From a bacterium (GTDB lineage Bacteria > Patescibacteriota > Microgenomatia > UBA1406 > GWC2-37-13): a stretch of DNA of 64,000 nt. Within the stretch, counting starts at the first letter, position 1, and each line of letters opens with the position of its first letter. The DNA is taken from positions 124,001-188,000 of the forward strand of contig JAJYIQ010000002.1 of NCBI GenBank assembly GCA_021789995.1, read 5' to 3'. The notes below the pieces were generated by a model, which was not told the DNA's origin, made no database searches, and saw only the letters and a list, made by a program, of their open reading frames with translations. Made by a program: the position numbers and the translations under genes. This document shows positions 17,845-26,759 of the stretch, piece by piece.

Positions 17845-18885
17845 TTATTTACAACTTATATTGTATTTAAAATATATTTTTTTTATAATTCGACTGTTTA
17901 TCTTGTCTTTATAAAAGTCTGTTATCCTTGGTAAAATTGATTTTGGAACCAATATACAACCTAAAGAATAAAAGTAAAAATTCAGATTAAATATGTTTAG
18001 CCAATTATACTTTAACAAATACCAAATTTCTCGGAAAAGATAACTTAATTTTGAATAACTTCTAATTTGGATTAATCCTAAGTAATTAGTTGCGATAATA
18101 TTCTTTATAAAATAATTTTTAAATTCTTGAAATTGTTTTTCAGTAAGTATTTCATTAAGCATGTTGATCCATCTTATTATAGGTGATATTCTATAGCTTT
18201 CTCCCCCTTTTTGTCTAATAATGTTATTGCCTATTCTGATTGCAACTTGATATCTTTTTAAAAAAACTACCGGGTATTTTTTAAAAATATGGATAAAAGG
18301 ATACCCGTGAGCAATCCAGTCATTATTTCTAGAAAAAAATATTTTTTTCAGGAATTTTATTCGGAAGGCCAGCCCCGATAGCTGGCCTAGTATTTCATTG
18401 TGTATCACAATGCTTGCTTTTTTTAAATCATGCATATAAACTATTTCATCCTTTTTCTTATTTAAAATACAAGTTAATCTGACGGGGATATGAATATCGT
18501 CTTTAAACCAATAATATGGTCTTGTTACTGCTCCTATTTTCTTGTCTTTTAGAAATGCTCTGCATGTCTCCAATAGAGCGTTTTTAGATATAATATCATC
18601 AGCACCTACAAAATAAAGAATGTCACCATTACAGTTTTTATATCCTTCAATTAAATTTCTGGCATAACCAATATTTGTATGATTTTTATAATATTTAATA
18701 CGCGAATCAGAAAACGATTCAATTATTGATTTTGTGTTGTCTCGGGAATTATTATCCTGAATTATAATTTCAAAATTCTCGTATGATTGATTTATAATGC
18801 TATTTATTGTTTGTCTGATGGTATTGCCCATATTATAAGTTGGAATTACTACGCTGAATTTAAATTGTTTTTCCTTCTTACTCAT
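17845..18885 (-). CDS. Glycosyltransferase family 2
   Basis: A 346-residue GT-A enzyme: VVIPTYNMGNTIRQTI at the N-terminus, IIQDNNSRDNT, and the metal-binding VGADDI. It then shares AVTRPYYWF, GQLSGLAFR and NFYFYSLGCILVPKSIL with the GT2 at 24631-25590, of which it is a clear paralogue despite the contrasting base composition. The C-terminal third is basic and hydrophobic and may associate with the membrane. It overlaps the methyltransferase upstream by 4 bases. Confidence 0.85.
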   Translation of the reverse strand: MSKKEKQFKFSVVIPTYNMGNTIRQTINSIINQSYENFEIIIQDNNSRDNTKSIIESFSDSRIKYYKNHTNIGYARNLIEGYKNCNGDILYFVGADDIISKNALLETCRAFLKDKKIGAVTRPYYWFKDDIHIPVRLTCILNKKKDEIVYMHDLKKASIVIHNEILGQLSGLAFRIKFLKKIFFSRNNDWIAHGYPFIHIFKKYPVVFLKRYQVAIRIGNNIIRQKGGESYRISPIIRWINMLNEILTEKQFQEFKNYFIKNIIATNYLGLIQIRSYSKLSYLFREIWYLLKYNWLNIFNLNFYFYSLGCILVPKSILPRITDFYKDKINSRIIKKIYFKYNISCK

Positions 18886-19580
18886 ATTTTTCTAAAAACT
18901 AGTTCCCAATTATAATATCCTAAGATTGGTAATTTTATTTTCCTTACTATTTTCATGATAATATGTTCATATAATTTCCTATTTTTTAGAGCAATTCTTT
19001 TTATAAAAAAATCACATATGGGAAACCACTGAAGTCTTTTTCTCTGTTCTAATAACTTGAATTTATTTTTACCAAATAGGTTTAGGAGTTGCTTATCAGA
19101 AGAATATTCTCTAATATGAGTTGGATCCAAAACCCATTTATTTTTATTTCGATAAAAATACCATCCATACCATTTTTTAAAAACGGTAGATATATAAACG
19201 ATTCCTCCATTTCTAACCTTTTTTTTGATTTGTTTTATCATTCGTTTATCATCAACGTGTTCTATGACTTGCGTTGAAATGAAAAAATCAATACTATTAT
19301 TTTTAATAGATATTAATTTTTCTGCATTATCAATAACTGCTACAATATTAGGGTTGATCTCTTTAACCATTTTTATTCGATTTTTCGATAAATCTATTGC
19401 GAATATTTTTTTATTGTTTAAATAATTAAGTTTATTTAGAGCATGTAATAAGGAACCATCTCCACATCCGCAATCCAGGATGTTATTATAATTGGAACAA
19501 TCTAAATATTTTCTAAGGAGTGAGGAAATATTATCATTGTAATACTGAGGTGCAATTATTGAATATTCTTCTATGTCCAT
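18882..19580 (-). CDS. Class I SAM-dependent methyltransferase
   Basis: The 232-residue protein has motif I ILDCGCGDGSLLHAL (about 35-49), AIDLSKNRIKM, DFFISTQVIEHVDD and RNGGIVYISTV. It resembles the methyltransferase at 12909-13547 in size and motifs. The acceptor is not known. It ends on an ATGA-type overlap with the following GT2 and is separated by 49 bases from the GT2 upstream, the longest gap in this part of the array. Confidence 0.8.
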   Translation of the reverse strand: MDIEEYSIIAPQYYNDNISSLLRKYLDCSNYNNILDCGCGDGSLLHALNKLNYLNNKKIFAIDLSKNRIKMVKEINPNIVAVIDNAEKLISIKNNSIDFFISTQVIEHVDDKRMIKQIKKKVRNGGIVYISTVFKKWYGWYFYRNKNKWVLDPTHIREYSSDKQLLNLFGKNKFKLLEQRKRLQWFPICDFFIKRIALKNRKLYEHIIMKIVRKIKLPILGYYNWELVFRKI

Positions 19581-19629
19581 ATTTTTAAATAGTTACATTA
19601 GCTGTTGTCAAATCTTAGCACTTTTTTGT

Positions 19630-20478
19630 TTAAAAATACTCTTTATAATCAATAATCTTTTGACATATATATTTTATTCCCACGAGCTTTTTTAAATAAT
19701 ACATTCCTAAAGTTAAAACAGGATATTTTATAAGTTTTTTCCATTTTTTATCTTCTACAAATACCCTAAAATATCTATACCAAAAACCAAACTGCTTTTT
19801 AATGTCTGGATCGTTTTTTCCCCATTTCTTAATATATTTGTTAAAACTTTTGGCATAATAGCTTTTCTTTTGAAGATATTTATGCAAATTAAATTCCGAC
19901 TCATTATGGTAAAGCGGCGACTGGATAAGGTCGGTTTTGCCGCGTTGGCGGATTTTCTTGTCCAAATCCCAGTCTTCGGGGCCGGACATGGTTTCATCGA
20001 AGCCACCGACCGACAAGAAATCTTTCAGTCTGATGAAGCGCACGGCATCAATCACTGTTCCGTCATAAAAGCTTCGTTCAAATCGCCTGACTTTGGACCA
20101 GTAACTATCGCCCATTATTATTTCCGGAATATAGAGACCGACGATTTTTTCATCTTTAGACATTGTTTCAACCGCTTCGGCAATGATGCCGGGACTCAAA
20201 ATCATATCGGCATCTAAATAGAGGAAATATTGACCTGTGCTTTTTTTGGCGCCGAAATTCCGTTGCGCCGACCGTTCCGGACTACAATCATAAATTTTTT
20301 CGGTATATTTTTTGGCGAATATCTTGGTTTTATCAATTGAATGATTGTCGACGACGATAATTTCGATTTTATCGACTGGATAAGTCTGTTTTTTTATCGA
20401 CTGTAGACAATCTGTAATATGTTTTTCTTCGTTTTTGGTGGTGATGACAACCGAGACAACAGGTAACTTTTTTTTCAT
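19630..20478 (-). CDS. Glycosyltransferase family 2 (composition break inside)
   Basis: This 282-residue GT-A enzyme has VSVVITTKNEEKHI, IIVVDNHSIDKT, the YLDADM metal site and GGFDETMSGPEDWDLDKKI. It is a paralogue of the GT2 at 26746-27609 along its whole length, including KWG-x-DDPDIKKQFG. The gene is a compositional mosaic: the codons for residues 1 to about 189 (right of about 19910) are GC-richer, while those for the C-terminal third are AT-rich like everything further left. The reading frame is intact through the change. Start codon overlaps the upstream stop by ATGA. Confidence 0.88.
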   Translation of the reverse strand: MKKKLPVVSVVITTKNEEKHITDCLQSIKKQTYPVDKIEIIVVDNHSIDKTKIFAKKYTEKIYDCSPERSAQRNFGAKKSTGQYFLYLDADMILSPGIIAEAVETMSKDEKIVGLYIPEIIMGDSYWSKVRRFERSFYDGTVIDAVRFIRLKDFLSVGGFDETMSGPEDWDLDKKIRQRGKTDLIQSPLYHNESEFNLHKYLQKKSYYAKSFNKYIKKWGKNDPDIKKQFGFWYRYFRVFVEDKKWKKLIKYPVLTLGMYYLKKLVGIKYICQKIIDYKEYF

Positions 20479-21203
20479 GACGGTTTATAATTCTTTAATG
20501 AATCGGCTAAAGTGGAATATGTTTTTGTCGGTTTTAATGCTTTAGACATAATAAGGAAAATACCGGTTGAACGGATAGCGGACATAAGGATTATAAAAAT
20601 AAAGGTAATAGGCAATTGATTGATTAGGATACCGATAAATAAGGGATAACTAATGGTAAAACAGAATTTGGTCACGGAGTTGTGGTGGACGTACAATAAG
20701 TTATATAAAAGCAAATCGCCGGTACCGGCATGGTGATTGGATGCGCGCATTTTTTTTTCGATTTCCGGATAGCGCTCAAAATCAAGATGAAAAGTTTTGT
20801 CGAACTCGTATTGCAATACCGTTTGGAAAAAGTAAACGGAATAAAAGAAAATGGCCAGGGGTAGATTTTTAATTGCATAAAATATACTACCAAGAACAAT
20901 TAGCATTAGAATGCGGTCGAGGTTATAATCAACTAGCCGGCCAAAGGGTTTGGTACCGGCCGGTAGATTATATAATTGGGCCAATGCGCCGTCTACCCAG
21001 TCCAAAATGGCAAGACTCATATACAACAAAAGGCCAATGACATTATATAAATATTTACCCCGGCTGAAGAAATAAATGCTGACCGGGGCAGCGACAAGAA
21101 AACGGAAAACCGTTACCGGGAGCGGTTTTATTTTTAATTTATAAAAAATCCGGGCGATCCCCATAGCCGAATTTTCGCCCAGATTTTCTAAGTAATTAAT
21201 CAT
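20475..21203 (-). CDS. CDP-alcohol phosphatidyltransferase family protein
   Basis: The 242-residue membrane enzyme has the CDP-alcohol phosphotransferase signature: DWVDGALAQ (about 68-76), then G-R-L-V-D-Y-N-L-D after eleven residues. The family pattern is D-x2-DG-x2-AR-x8-G-x3-D-x3-D, so Arg is replaced by Gln and the middle spacer is longer. About five hydrophobic helices are visible. It would join an alcohol to a CDP-activated lipid or polyol. Placement in a glycan array, between a methyltransferase and a GT2 with ATGA overlaps on both sides, suggests a role in anchoring or modifying the glycan. Confidence 0.78.
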   Translation of the reverse strand: MINYLENLGENSAMGIARIFYKLKIKPLPVTVFRFLVAAPVSIYFFSRGKYLYNVIGLLLYMSLAILDWVDGALAQLYNLPAGTKPFGRLVDYNLDRILMLIVLGSIFYAIKNLPLAIFFYSVYFFQTVLQYEFDKTFHLDFERYPEIEKKMRASNHHAGTGDLLLYNLLYVHHNSVTKFCFTISYPLFIGILINQLPITFIFIILMSAIRSTGIFLIMSKALKPTKTYSTLADSLKNYKPS

Positions 21204-21937
21204 TTTTTACAAATAACGTAAAACAGCCGGACAAAACGCGTCGGGCCAAAAATTAATTTCAGTATTTTTTCGCTGGCGAACAAAACATCGGCTGCCAACC
21301 GATTATCACTCCAATCATAAAACGTATCCAATAACCGCGAACAGCCGACAATCCGGCATTCGGAAAAACCGGCATCTCTGACTATTTTCACTAAATCATT
21401 ATAATGGATTTCATTACCTAGCCATCCTTTATTGTTAATTAATTTAGGTACGGCAACCATTGAATCGATATTCGGATAAGTGAATATCAAAATGCCGCCG
21501 TCATTCATCGAGCAGCGGATATTTTTCAAAATTGTTGTTAATTGTGGGTAATACGACAGGACGCGGTAGGCCGTGACCAAATCGAACTTATCCCAATTTT
21601 TCGGCAGAGGTTTGAGGATGTCGTGAACTTTAAGGAGCTTGACGCGTTTGTTGTTTTTATATTTGTTCCGGCAGTAATCGATCATCGTTCGCGAAATATC
21701 AGTGGCATAATGTGTGACCTGGTGGCGGATTATTTCGTCGCTCACCCGCCCGGTGCCGATACCGATATCCAGCGTTTTTATCGCTTTCTTTTTATTATTA
21801 AATGCCTGTTTAACCAAATCCAATTCCCAGTTACTCAAACGTCTTTTGGCAACCGACCGCCAGGAGCGGCCGTAAGTCTCACCCCGCTTATTCCAAAAGT
21901 CAGCGACGATTGAGGAATGACCATTTGAATCCGTCAT
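21200..21937 (-). CDS. Class I SAM-dependent methyltransferase
   Basis: The 245-residue protein has TLDIGIGTGRVSDEII (motif I), YATDISRTMIDYCR (motif II), DLVTAYRVLSYYPQ and MNDGGILIFTYPN. The pattern is that of small-molecule methyltransferases of the UbiE type. The substrate is unknown. Its first 38 bases overlap the end of the GT2 gene upstream, and its stop overlaps the start of the CDP-alcohol phosphotransferase. Confidence 0.8.
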   Translation of the reverse strand: MTDSNGHSSIVADFWNKRGETYGRSWRSVAKRRLSNWELDLVKQAFNNKKKAIKTLDIGIGTGRVSDEIIRHQVTHYATDISRTMIDYCRNKYKNNKRVKLLKVHDILKPLPKNWDKFDLVTAYRVLSYYPQLTTILKNIRCSMNDGGILIFTYPNIDSMVAVPKLINNKGWLGNEIHYNDLVKIVRDAGFSECRIVGCSRLLDTFYDWSDNRLAADVLFASEKILKLIFGPTRFVRLFYVICKK

Positions 21938-22790
21938 ACATTCCTTTATAGAAATTGATAAGTGCGGTACTATCGCGATAGCGGATTGCCTGATAAGTAT
22001 AAATCAAAAACCAGGCAGGATAAAGTGCGACGAATAACGGAAAATACGGTGAATTCTTTCGCATAAAAATAATTTTATTGCGGGCAGTAAAATAACTGCG
22101 TGACAGCCAGCGCCGCTTGCCGGTTTCCTTATCCATTAACGGAAATTTATGATAACAGACGGCTTTTGGCGTATACATTATTGTATAACCGGCCTGTCTG
22201 ACGCGATAAGAAAAATCAGCATCTTCGTATGACGTGATATATGTGTCATCGTATAATCCGATTTTATCAATCACTTCTTTTTTGACCAAAAAATTAGCCG
22301 GGGCGATATCCACTTCTTCAACTTTGTCATACTGTCCCTGGTCCAGGCCTTCCCGAGAAAAGTTTTGGCCGGTTATCATGTTGATACCGGTACCGGCGGA
22401 CCAGACTGTTTTTTTATTTTCCCAATAATAAATTTTCGGGGTGACGACGCCGATCGCCGAATCCGATTCAGCCAGCTTTACCATCTGTGAAAGCATGTTG
22501 CGGTCGAGAATGTTGTCGTGATCGACCAGCCAGACAAAATCGCCATGGGCGTATTTTATCCCGCGGTTGGCGCCGCCGGTGACGCCTAAATTTTTGGCGT
22601 TACAGATCAGTTTTGCCCCGGGAAATTTCCTCTTTATCAGTTTTGCCGTCCCGTCGGTCGAACCGTTGTCGACGACGATGATTTCCAGATTGCGGTATGT
22701 TTGATTGATTAACGACTGCAGGCATTCAGCAAGGATCAGTTTCAAATTATAAGTCGGAACGATGACGGAAACAAGGGGGGATTTTGCCAT
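21900..22790 (-). CDS. Glycosyltransferase family 2, rhamnosyltransferase-like
   Basis: A 296-residue GT-A enzyme with VSVIVPTYNLKLILAECL, IIVVDNGSTDGTAKLI, VTGGANRGIKYA and the metal site VDHDNIL. The segment SYEDADFSYRVRQAGY matches the ED-x-D acceptor-side motif of rhamnosyltransferase-like GT2 proteins. The C-terminus carries a short hydrophobic segment (FPLFVALYPAWFLIYT). It starts three bases after the aminotransferase stop. Confidence 0.85.
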   Translation of the reverse strand: MAKSPLVSVIVPTYNLKLILAECLQSLINQTYRNLEIIVVDNGSTDGTAKLIKRKFPGAKLICNAKNLGVTGGANRGIKYAHGDFVWLVDHDNILDRNMLSQMVKLAESDSAIGVVTPKIYYWENKKTVWSAGTGINMITGQNFSREGLDQGQYDKVEEVDIAPANFLVKKEVIDKIGLYDDTYITSYEDADFSYRVRQAGYTIMYTPKAVCYHKFPLMDKETGKRRWLSRSYFTARNKIIFMRKNSPYFPLFVALYPAWFLIYTYQAIRYRDSTALINFYKGMYDGFKWSFLNRR

Positions 22791-22793
22791 ATA

Positions 22794-23897
22794 TCAAAAC
22801 GATGCCAAGATATCGGCGATTTTTTTAACTGCTTCCTTATCTACCCAATAGCCGATAGGGATGCATAATTTTTCGTCATTAAATTTCCTGACTCCCGGGA
22901 GCGGTCCACGGTTATACTTTCTGAAAAGCGGGTAGATATCGTTTCTGATATGGGCTTCGCCGCTGTCAATGCCTGCTTCTTTAAGCTTTTTCCACAGTTT
23001 CAATCGGTTATCTTTATTGCCGCATAAGACGGTAAACATCCACCAGGAATTGACGGCGCCGGGATAAACGGAGACCGGTTTTAATGATTTGCTTTGTTCC
23101 AATGCTTTCAAATATACTGCTGCCTGTTGCTGCCTCTGCTGCAAAAGCTGGGTAAGATGCGGCAATTGTCCCAAACCGATGGACGCCGTGACATCGTTCA
23201 TATGGAATTTATAACCGGCTTCCTTAATCGGGTAATCCCAGTATGTTTCTTTGACAATCCGTCTGTCCCGATCGATGCCGTACCAGCGCAGTGTTTTCGC
23301 CCGATGCCAGTCGCGGCGGGTTTTTGTCGTTAGTATACCGCCGTCAACCGTATTGATGATTTTGATTGCCTGCAAACTGATGATGACATAATCGGAATGG
23401 GAGCCGATCGGTTTATCATTATAGCAGGCTCCTAACGCTTGTGCGGCGTCTTCAATTACTTTCACCCGATGTGTTTTGGCGATACGATTTATTTTTTTTA
23501 GATCAACCGGATTACCACCCCAGTGAACTACCATGATTGCTCTGGTTTTTTTGGTAATTTTTCTTTCAATGTCGTCCGGATCAATACTGCCATTGGCCGG
23601 ATCGATATCCGCCCAGACAATATCCGCGCCTTCGTTGATGATCGGTTCGTTGGTAGCGGTACAGGTCATGGGGGTGGTGATCACTTCCCCGCCGCGAACA
23701 TTAGCCAGTCGTAGAGCAAGGTGAATGGCGGCAGTGGCATTGTTGACGGTCAGAACATTATCCGTCCCTAACCGGGGAGACAAGGCTTTTTCGAACTCTT
23801 TGACTTTCGGTCCTTCGCCGATCCATGATGTCTTAAGGACGTTTGTCGCATTGGCAATCGCTTCTTTCGACATAAACGGCAGAAATAACGGAATCAT
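22794..23897 (-). CDS. DegT/DnrJ/EryC1-type sugar aminotransferase
   Basis: This 367-residue PLP enzyme most likely transfers an amino group to a keto-sugar nucleotide. It has NNATAAIHLALRLANV, VIEDAAQALGA with the PLP-contacting Asp, and the catalytic Lys in SLQAIKIINTVDGGIL, unlike the His-containing RfbH at 5832. The ATG at 23897 was chosen since it forms an ATGA overlap with the methyltransferase stop; an upstream ATG at 23972 would add 25 residues unlike the family. No matching NDP-keto-sugar dehydratase lies beside it, so the substrate may come from elsewhere. Confidence 0.85.
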   Translation of the reverse strand: MIPLFLPFMSKEAIANATNVLKTSWIGEGPKVKEFEKALSPRLGTDNVLTVNNATAAIHLALRLANVRGGEVITTPMTCTATNEPIINEGADIVWADIDPANGSIDPDDIERKITKKTRAIMVVHWGGNPVDLKKINRIAKTHRVKVIEDAAQALGACYNDKPIGSHSDYVIISLQAIKIINTVDGGILTTKTRRDWHRAKTLRWYGIDRDRRIVKETYWDYPIKEAGYKFHMNDVTASIGLGQLPHLTQLLQQRQQQAAVYLKALEQSKSLKPVSVYPGAVNSWWMFTVLCGNKDNRLKLWKKLKEAGIDSGEAHIRNDIYPLFRKYNRGPLPGVRKFNDEKLCIPIGYWVDKEAVKKIADILASF

Positions 23898-24637
23898 GGT
23901 GAATGAAGTATACCGGATTGCTTGGTAAAAATAAATACCTGGGTCGATCCGGGGATCCCCAGCAATTTGCAAATATTATCCAGGTTTTCCAAAAGTTTGC
24001 GCCCTTTCCTATCTCCCAGTATTTTGATAAACGAGTCGTAAATTTTGTTGATGCAATAAAAATAGTTGGATTGGCCGGTAGACAGAAGCTTGAAAGGTTT
24101 CATCAATGCTATCAACTGCCTGCCCGGGATAAAATCCCGGTCCCGCCGGGCAATTAGGCGGGAAAGCCAGAATAAAGACGGTTTTTCCATATTAAGGATA
24201 ATGACAATGCCTTGTGGCTTCAGGATTCTTTTTATTTCGGAAAGCAGCAACGGTTGTGATGAAGAATCAAGCATATGTAGGACATTAATCAGGCTGATGG
24301 CGTCATAACTATTGGCGGGAATTTTTTTCAAGCGGGTATTTTTTTCGTCGTCAATTACCATCTCAATATTCATCTTCAGCCGTTTTGCCTGTTTATATAC
24401 ATAAGAACGGCCGTTTTTATCGATATCCAAACCAACGACTTTTCTTATCCCCCATTGCTTGTAAAGCGGCATTGCCCGCCCCCGTCCGATTCCGATATCC
24501 AACAGGGTTTTATTTTTAAAATTGAAATTCAAGCGTGCAACCGTATCGTTGACCAACATCATATAATTCCTTATCCATAAATATAAATAGCCGTTCCTGG
24601 CATTGACATCAAAATCGAAATCCACATTGTTTACCAT
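23894..24637 (-). CDS. Class I SAM-dependent methyltransferase
   Basis: In this 247-residue protein, LLDIGIGRGRAMPLYKQWG is motif I, followed by VVGLDIDKNGRSY, YDAISLINVLHML and KPQGIVIILNME. The N-terminal 40 residues are aromatic-rich. The acceptor is unknown; neighbours suggest a glycan or lipid-linked sugar. It overlaps the GT2 upstream by 7 bases and the aminotransferase by 4, so translation is coupled in both directions. Confidence 0.78.
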   Translation of the reverse strand: MVNNVDFDFDVNARNGYLYLWIRNYMMLVNDTVARLNFNFKNKTLLDIGIGRGRAMPLYKQWGIRKVVGLDIDKNGRSYVYKQAKRLKMNIEMVIDDEKNTRLKKIPANSYDAISLINVLHMLDSSSQPLLLSEIKRILKPQGIVIILNMEKPSLFWLSRLIARRDRDFIPGRQLIALMKPFKLLSTGQSNYFYCINKIYDSFIKILGDRKGRKLLENLDNICKLLGIPGSTQVFIFTKQSGILHSP

Positions 24638-25590
24638 ATTTTTTTCAGCTTATCGACAAGAAACGCTAATAACCGGCGGGGTATGATAAGAGTTCCTAAG
24701 CTGTAAAACCAGAATTTAGGATTAATGAGGTTGGCCGGATGAAGTCTGATTAAAATAATTATTTCCCGCAATAAATTTTCATAAGTGCTGTAATTTTTTA
24801 TCTGCACCAGCCCGACGAAATGGGTGGCGATCTGGTCAATTCCCCACTGTCTGACCGGGGCGAATTTTTTTTCCGGGTAAACGGTATTAAACATTTTTAC
24901 CCAACTAATGGTTGGAGAAACGTCATACACGCGGGGATTGGAACGGGTCTGGCTGGAAACTACCCGGACAGCGACAGTGTAATCTTTGAGAAACATGATT
25001 TTGTGTTTTTTGGTAATGGCGGCAAAGGGATAAATGTGGCTGGGGAAAATTTCTTCATGGAAACCGGTGTTTAAATATTTTCTCCGGTAGGCCAGACCGG
25101 AAAGCTGGCCCAGGGATTCGAAAATTTTTTGCGTTTCCTTTTTACCGTCGAGGACTGAAATCTTCCGGTCGTGTTTTGCGTCGAAAGACAGCACTCGCCT
25201 GACCGGCATTTTGTAATTGTTATCGAACCAATAGTAGGGACGGGTGACGGCGCCGATTGTTTCATCGGCGAACGCTTTGACCGTTCTTTCCAATGCGCCT
25301 GGTAATAAGATATCATCCTGTCCCATCAGAAACAATATTTCTCCGCCGGCTTTTTTTGTTAAATGTTGCAGATTTCTACCATAGCCGAGATTTTTTTTGT
25401 TTTGATATATGCAAATCCGTTGATCACGAAAAGCGCTTATAATTTTTACGGTGTCGTCGGTTGAATGGTCATCGCCAATTAACATCCGCCAATCCTTAAA
25501 ATTCTGCTTAAGAATACTCTCAATAGTTTCACTGATCCATAGCGAGCCGTTATAAGTCGGCATGCAAATTGTTACTTTTGGTTTTTGCAT
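24631..25590 (-). CDS. Glycosyltransferase family 2
   Basis: A 319-residue GT-A enzyme: VTICMPTYNGSLWISETI, MLIGDDHSTDDT, metal site MGQDDILL, then AVTRPYYWF and GQLSGLAYRRKYL. It pairs with the AT-rich paralogue at 17845-18885; the shared stretches extend into the C-terminus (FWFYSLGTLIIPRRLL). The gene starts 18 bases inside the end of the GT4 gene upstream, next to a palindromic repeat that forms that gene's tail. Confidence 0.85.
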   Translation of the reverse strand: MQKPKVTICMPTYNGSLWISETIESILKQNFKDWRMLIGDDHSTDDTVKIISAFRDQRICIYQNKKNLGYGRNLQHLTKKAGGEILFLMGQDDILLPGALERTVKAFADETIGAVTRPYYWFDNNYKMPVRRVLSFDAKHDRKISVLDGKKETQKIFESLGQLSGLAYRRKYLNTGFHEEIFPSHIYPFAAITKKHKIMFLKDYTVAVRVVSSQTRSNPRVYDVSPTISWVKMFNTVYPEKKFAPVRQWGIDQIATHFVGLVQIKNYSTYENLLREIIILIRLHPANLINPKFWFYSLGTLIIPRRLLAFLVDKLKKIW

Positions 25591-26759
25591 AATAACGTTG
25601 TCATGCTGGAGCCCCGATTTAATCGGGACGATAGCATCTTAAAGATTCTATCAGCCCCGCCACGGCGGGGCTTCCAGAATGACATCAAAATTCTACTTTC
25701 GTTTTTTGCTGTTTTATCCCAACTGAAACGACGGGCATTTTCTGCCGCCTCTTTTGATAATTGATGACAATAATCATGGTCGTTTAACAGCCGGATAATC
25801 GCATCGGCAAATCGTTTCGTATCCCCCATTGGGATTTTTATCATGCCTTTCGGAAAAATCTCCGCAAAAACCGGCAAGTCCCAGGCGACGACCGGTAATC
25901 CCATGGTTTGTGCTTCTAAGGGGGCGAGGCCGAATCCTTCCTCATGACTTGGACACAGGAATATCTTGGACGTTTTGATTGTGTCTGCCGCTTTTTTATC
26001 GGGCAAAAAGCCCAACAGTTCGATTTTATTCATTTTCTTGAGTATATTTTTATTCCCTTTGCCGATGACCGCCAATTTGGCTGACGGGATTTTCCGGTTG
26101 ACGATATTCCATATCGTTTCCAGGTCTAAAATACCTTTATGTGGTTTGAGCTGAGCCATATATACGGCATCGTACTTGATTTTGCCGTTTGCCGGAAAAG
26201 TTGATAAATAGTCATTATCAATTCCCAGATGGTTAATGTTAATCCTGTCGGGAGCGAAACCCAGCGCCGACAATTCACGTTTGAGCAGGCGATTATCGAC
26301 GATGATCATATCTGCCGCTCGCTTGATGAAAAAAAAGCTGAATCGTTGCAAAAGATGAGGAAAAAACCGTTTCGCGGGAATGACGTGAAAGATGTGCTGC
26401 ACCCAGCGGATTGGTCGATATTTCATTTTCAGGAAGGCGATCGGCAGGACGTCGGGGAAATAATCGGAGGTTCCAAGTATGGTACTGTATTTATTTATTC
26501 TTAAATCGAGAAAAAAAGCACGAAACATGCGTTTTAAGTAAGTGATCATCACGTGGCCGAATCTATTTTCCGTGGAGGTTAGGTGATATTCAGCTTTAAT
26601 ACCGTATTCCGTCATCAATCTTTGTCCTAATCGGGAAGTGACTATTTGCCAACGAATATTCGGCAGTCTTTTGGCGATTTCCAGGAAAACGGTGTCGCCG
26701 CCGTTTTTACCGTAAGAATAAGCGTTCATGAAAGCGATGACTTTATTATTCGTTTTCAT
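25572..26759 (-). CDS. Glycosyltransferase family 4 with repeat-derived C-terminus
   Basis: The 395-residue GT-B enzyme has YDAVYMAQLKPHKGILDLE, KLAVIGKGN, and EEGFGLAPLEAQTMGLPVVAWD holding the two family glutamates. The N-terminus has KNGGDTVFLEIAKRL. The last 37 residues look foreign: residues about 359-387 are encoded by an 86-base palindromic element, giving a basic tail with WKPRRGGADRIFK. The enzyme core seems complete before that point, so the insertion probably replaced only the original end. It overlaps the GT2 upstream by 14 bases. Confidence 0.85.
   Translation of the reverse strand: MKTNNKVIAFMNAYSYGKNGGDTVFLEIAKRLPNIRWQIVTSRLGQRLMTEYGIKAEYHLTSTENRFGHVMITYLKRMFRAFFLDLRINKYSTILGTSDYFPDVLPIAFLKMKYRPIRWVQHIFHVIPAKRFFPHLLQRFSFFFIKRAADMIIVDNRLLKRELSALGFAPDRININHLGIDNDYLSTFPANGKIKYDAVYMAQLKPHKGILDLETIWNIVNRKIPSAKLAVIGKGNKNILKKMNKIELLGFLPDKKAADTIKTSKIFLCPSHEEGFGLAPLEAQTMGLPVVAWDLPVFAEIFPKGMIKIPMGDTKRFADAIIRLLNDHDYCHQLSKEAAENARRFSWDKTAKNESRILMSFWKPRRGGADRIFKMLSSRLNRGSSMTTLLCKNQK
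25599..25684. repeat. 86-bp palindromic element in GT4 coding sequence
   Basis: The ends are inverted: TGTCATGCTGGAGCCCC on the left and GGGGCTTCCAGAATGACA on the right. Two inner hairpins follow (CCCCGATT-AATCGGG and GCCCCGCCACGGCGGGGC). The TGTCAT...ATGACA termini recur in the element inside miaA. It is translated in frame as part of the GT4 C-terminus. Confidence 0.85.

Noticed and set aside
18360-18400. GGCCAGC/GCTGGCC hairpin as a repeat, also near 25085
   Set aside because: Both fall on the codons for the conserved GQLSGLA phrase of paralogous GT2 proteins, so the similarity is explained by protein conservation.
22794-23897. Second RfbH-type 3-dehydrase
   Set aside because: The PLP lysine is present (SLQAIKIINTVDGG) and the four iron-sulfur cysteines are missing, so it is an ordinary aminotransferase of the fold.
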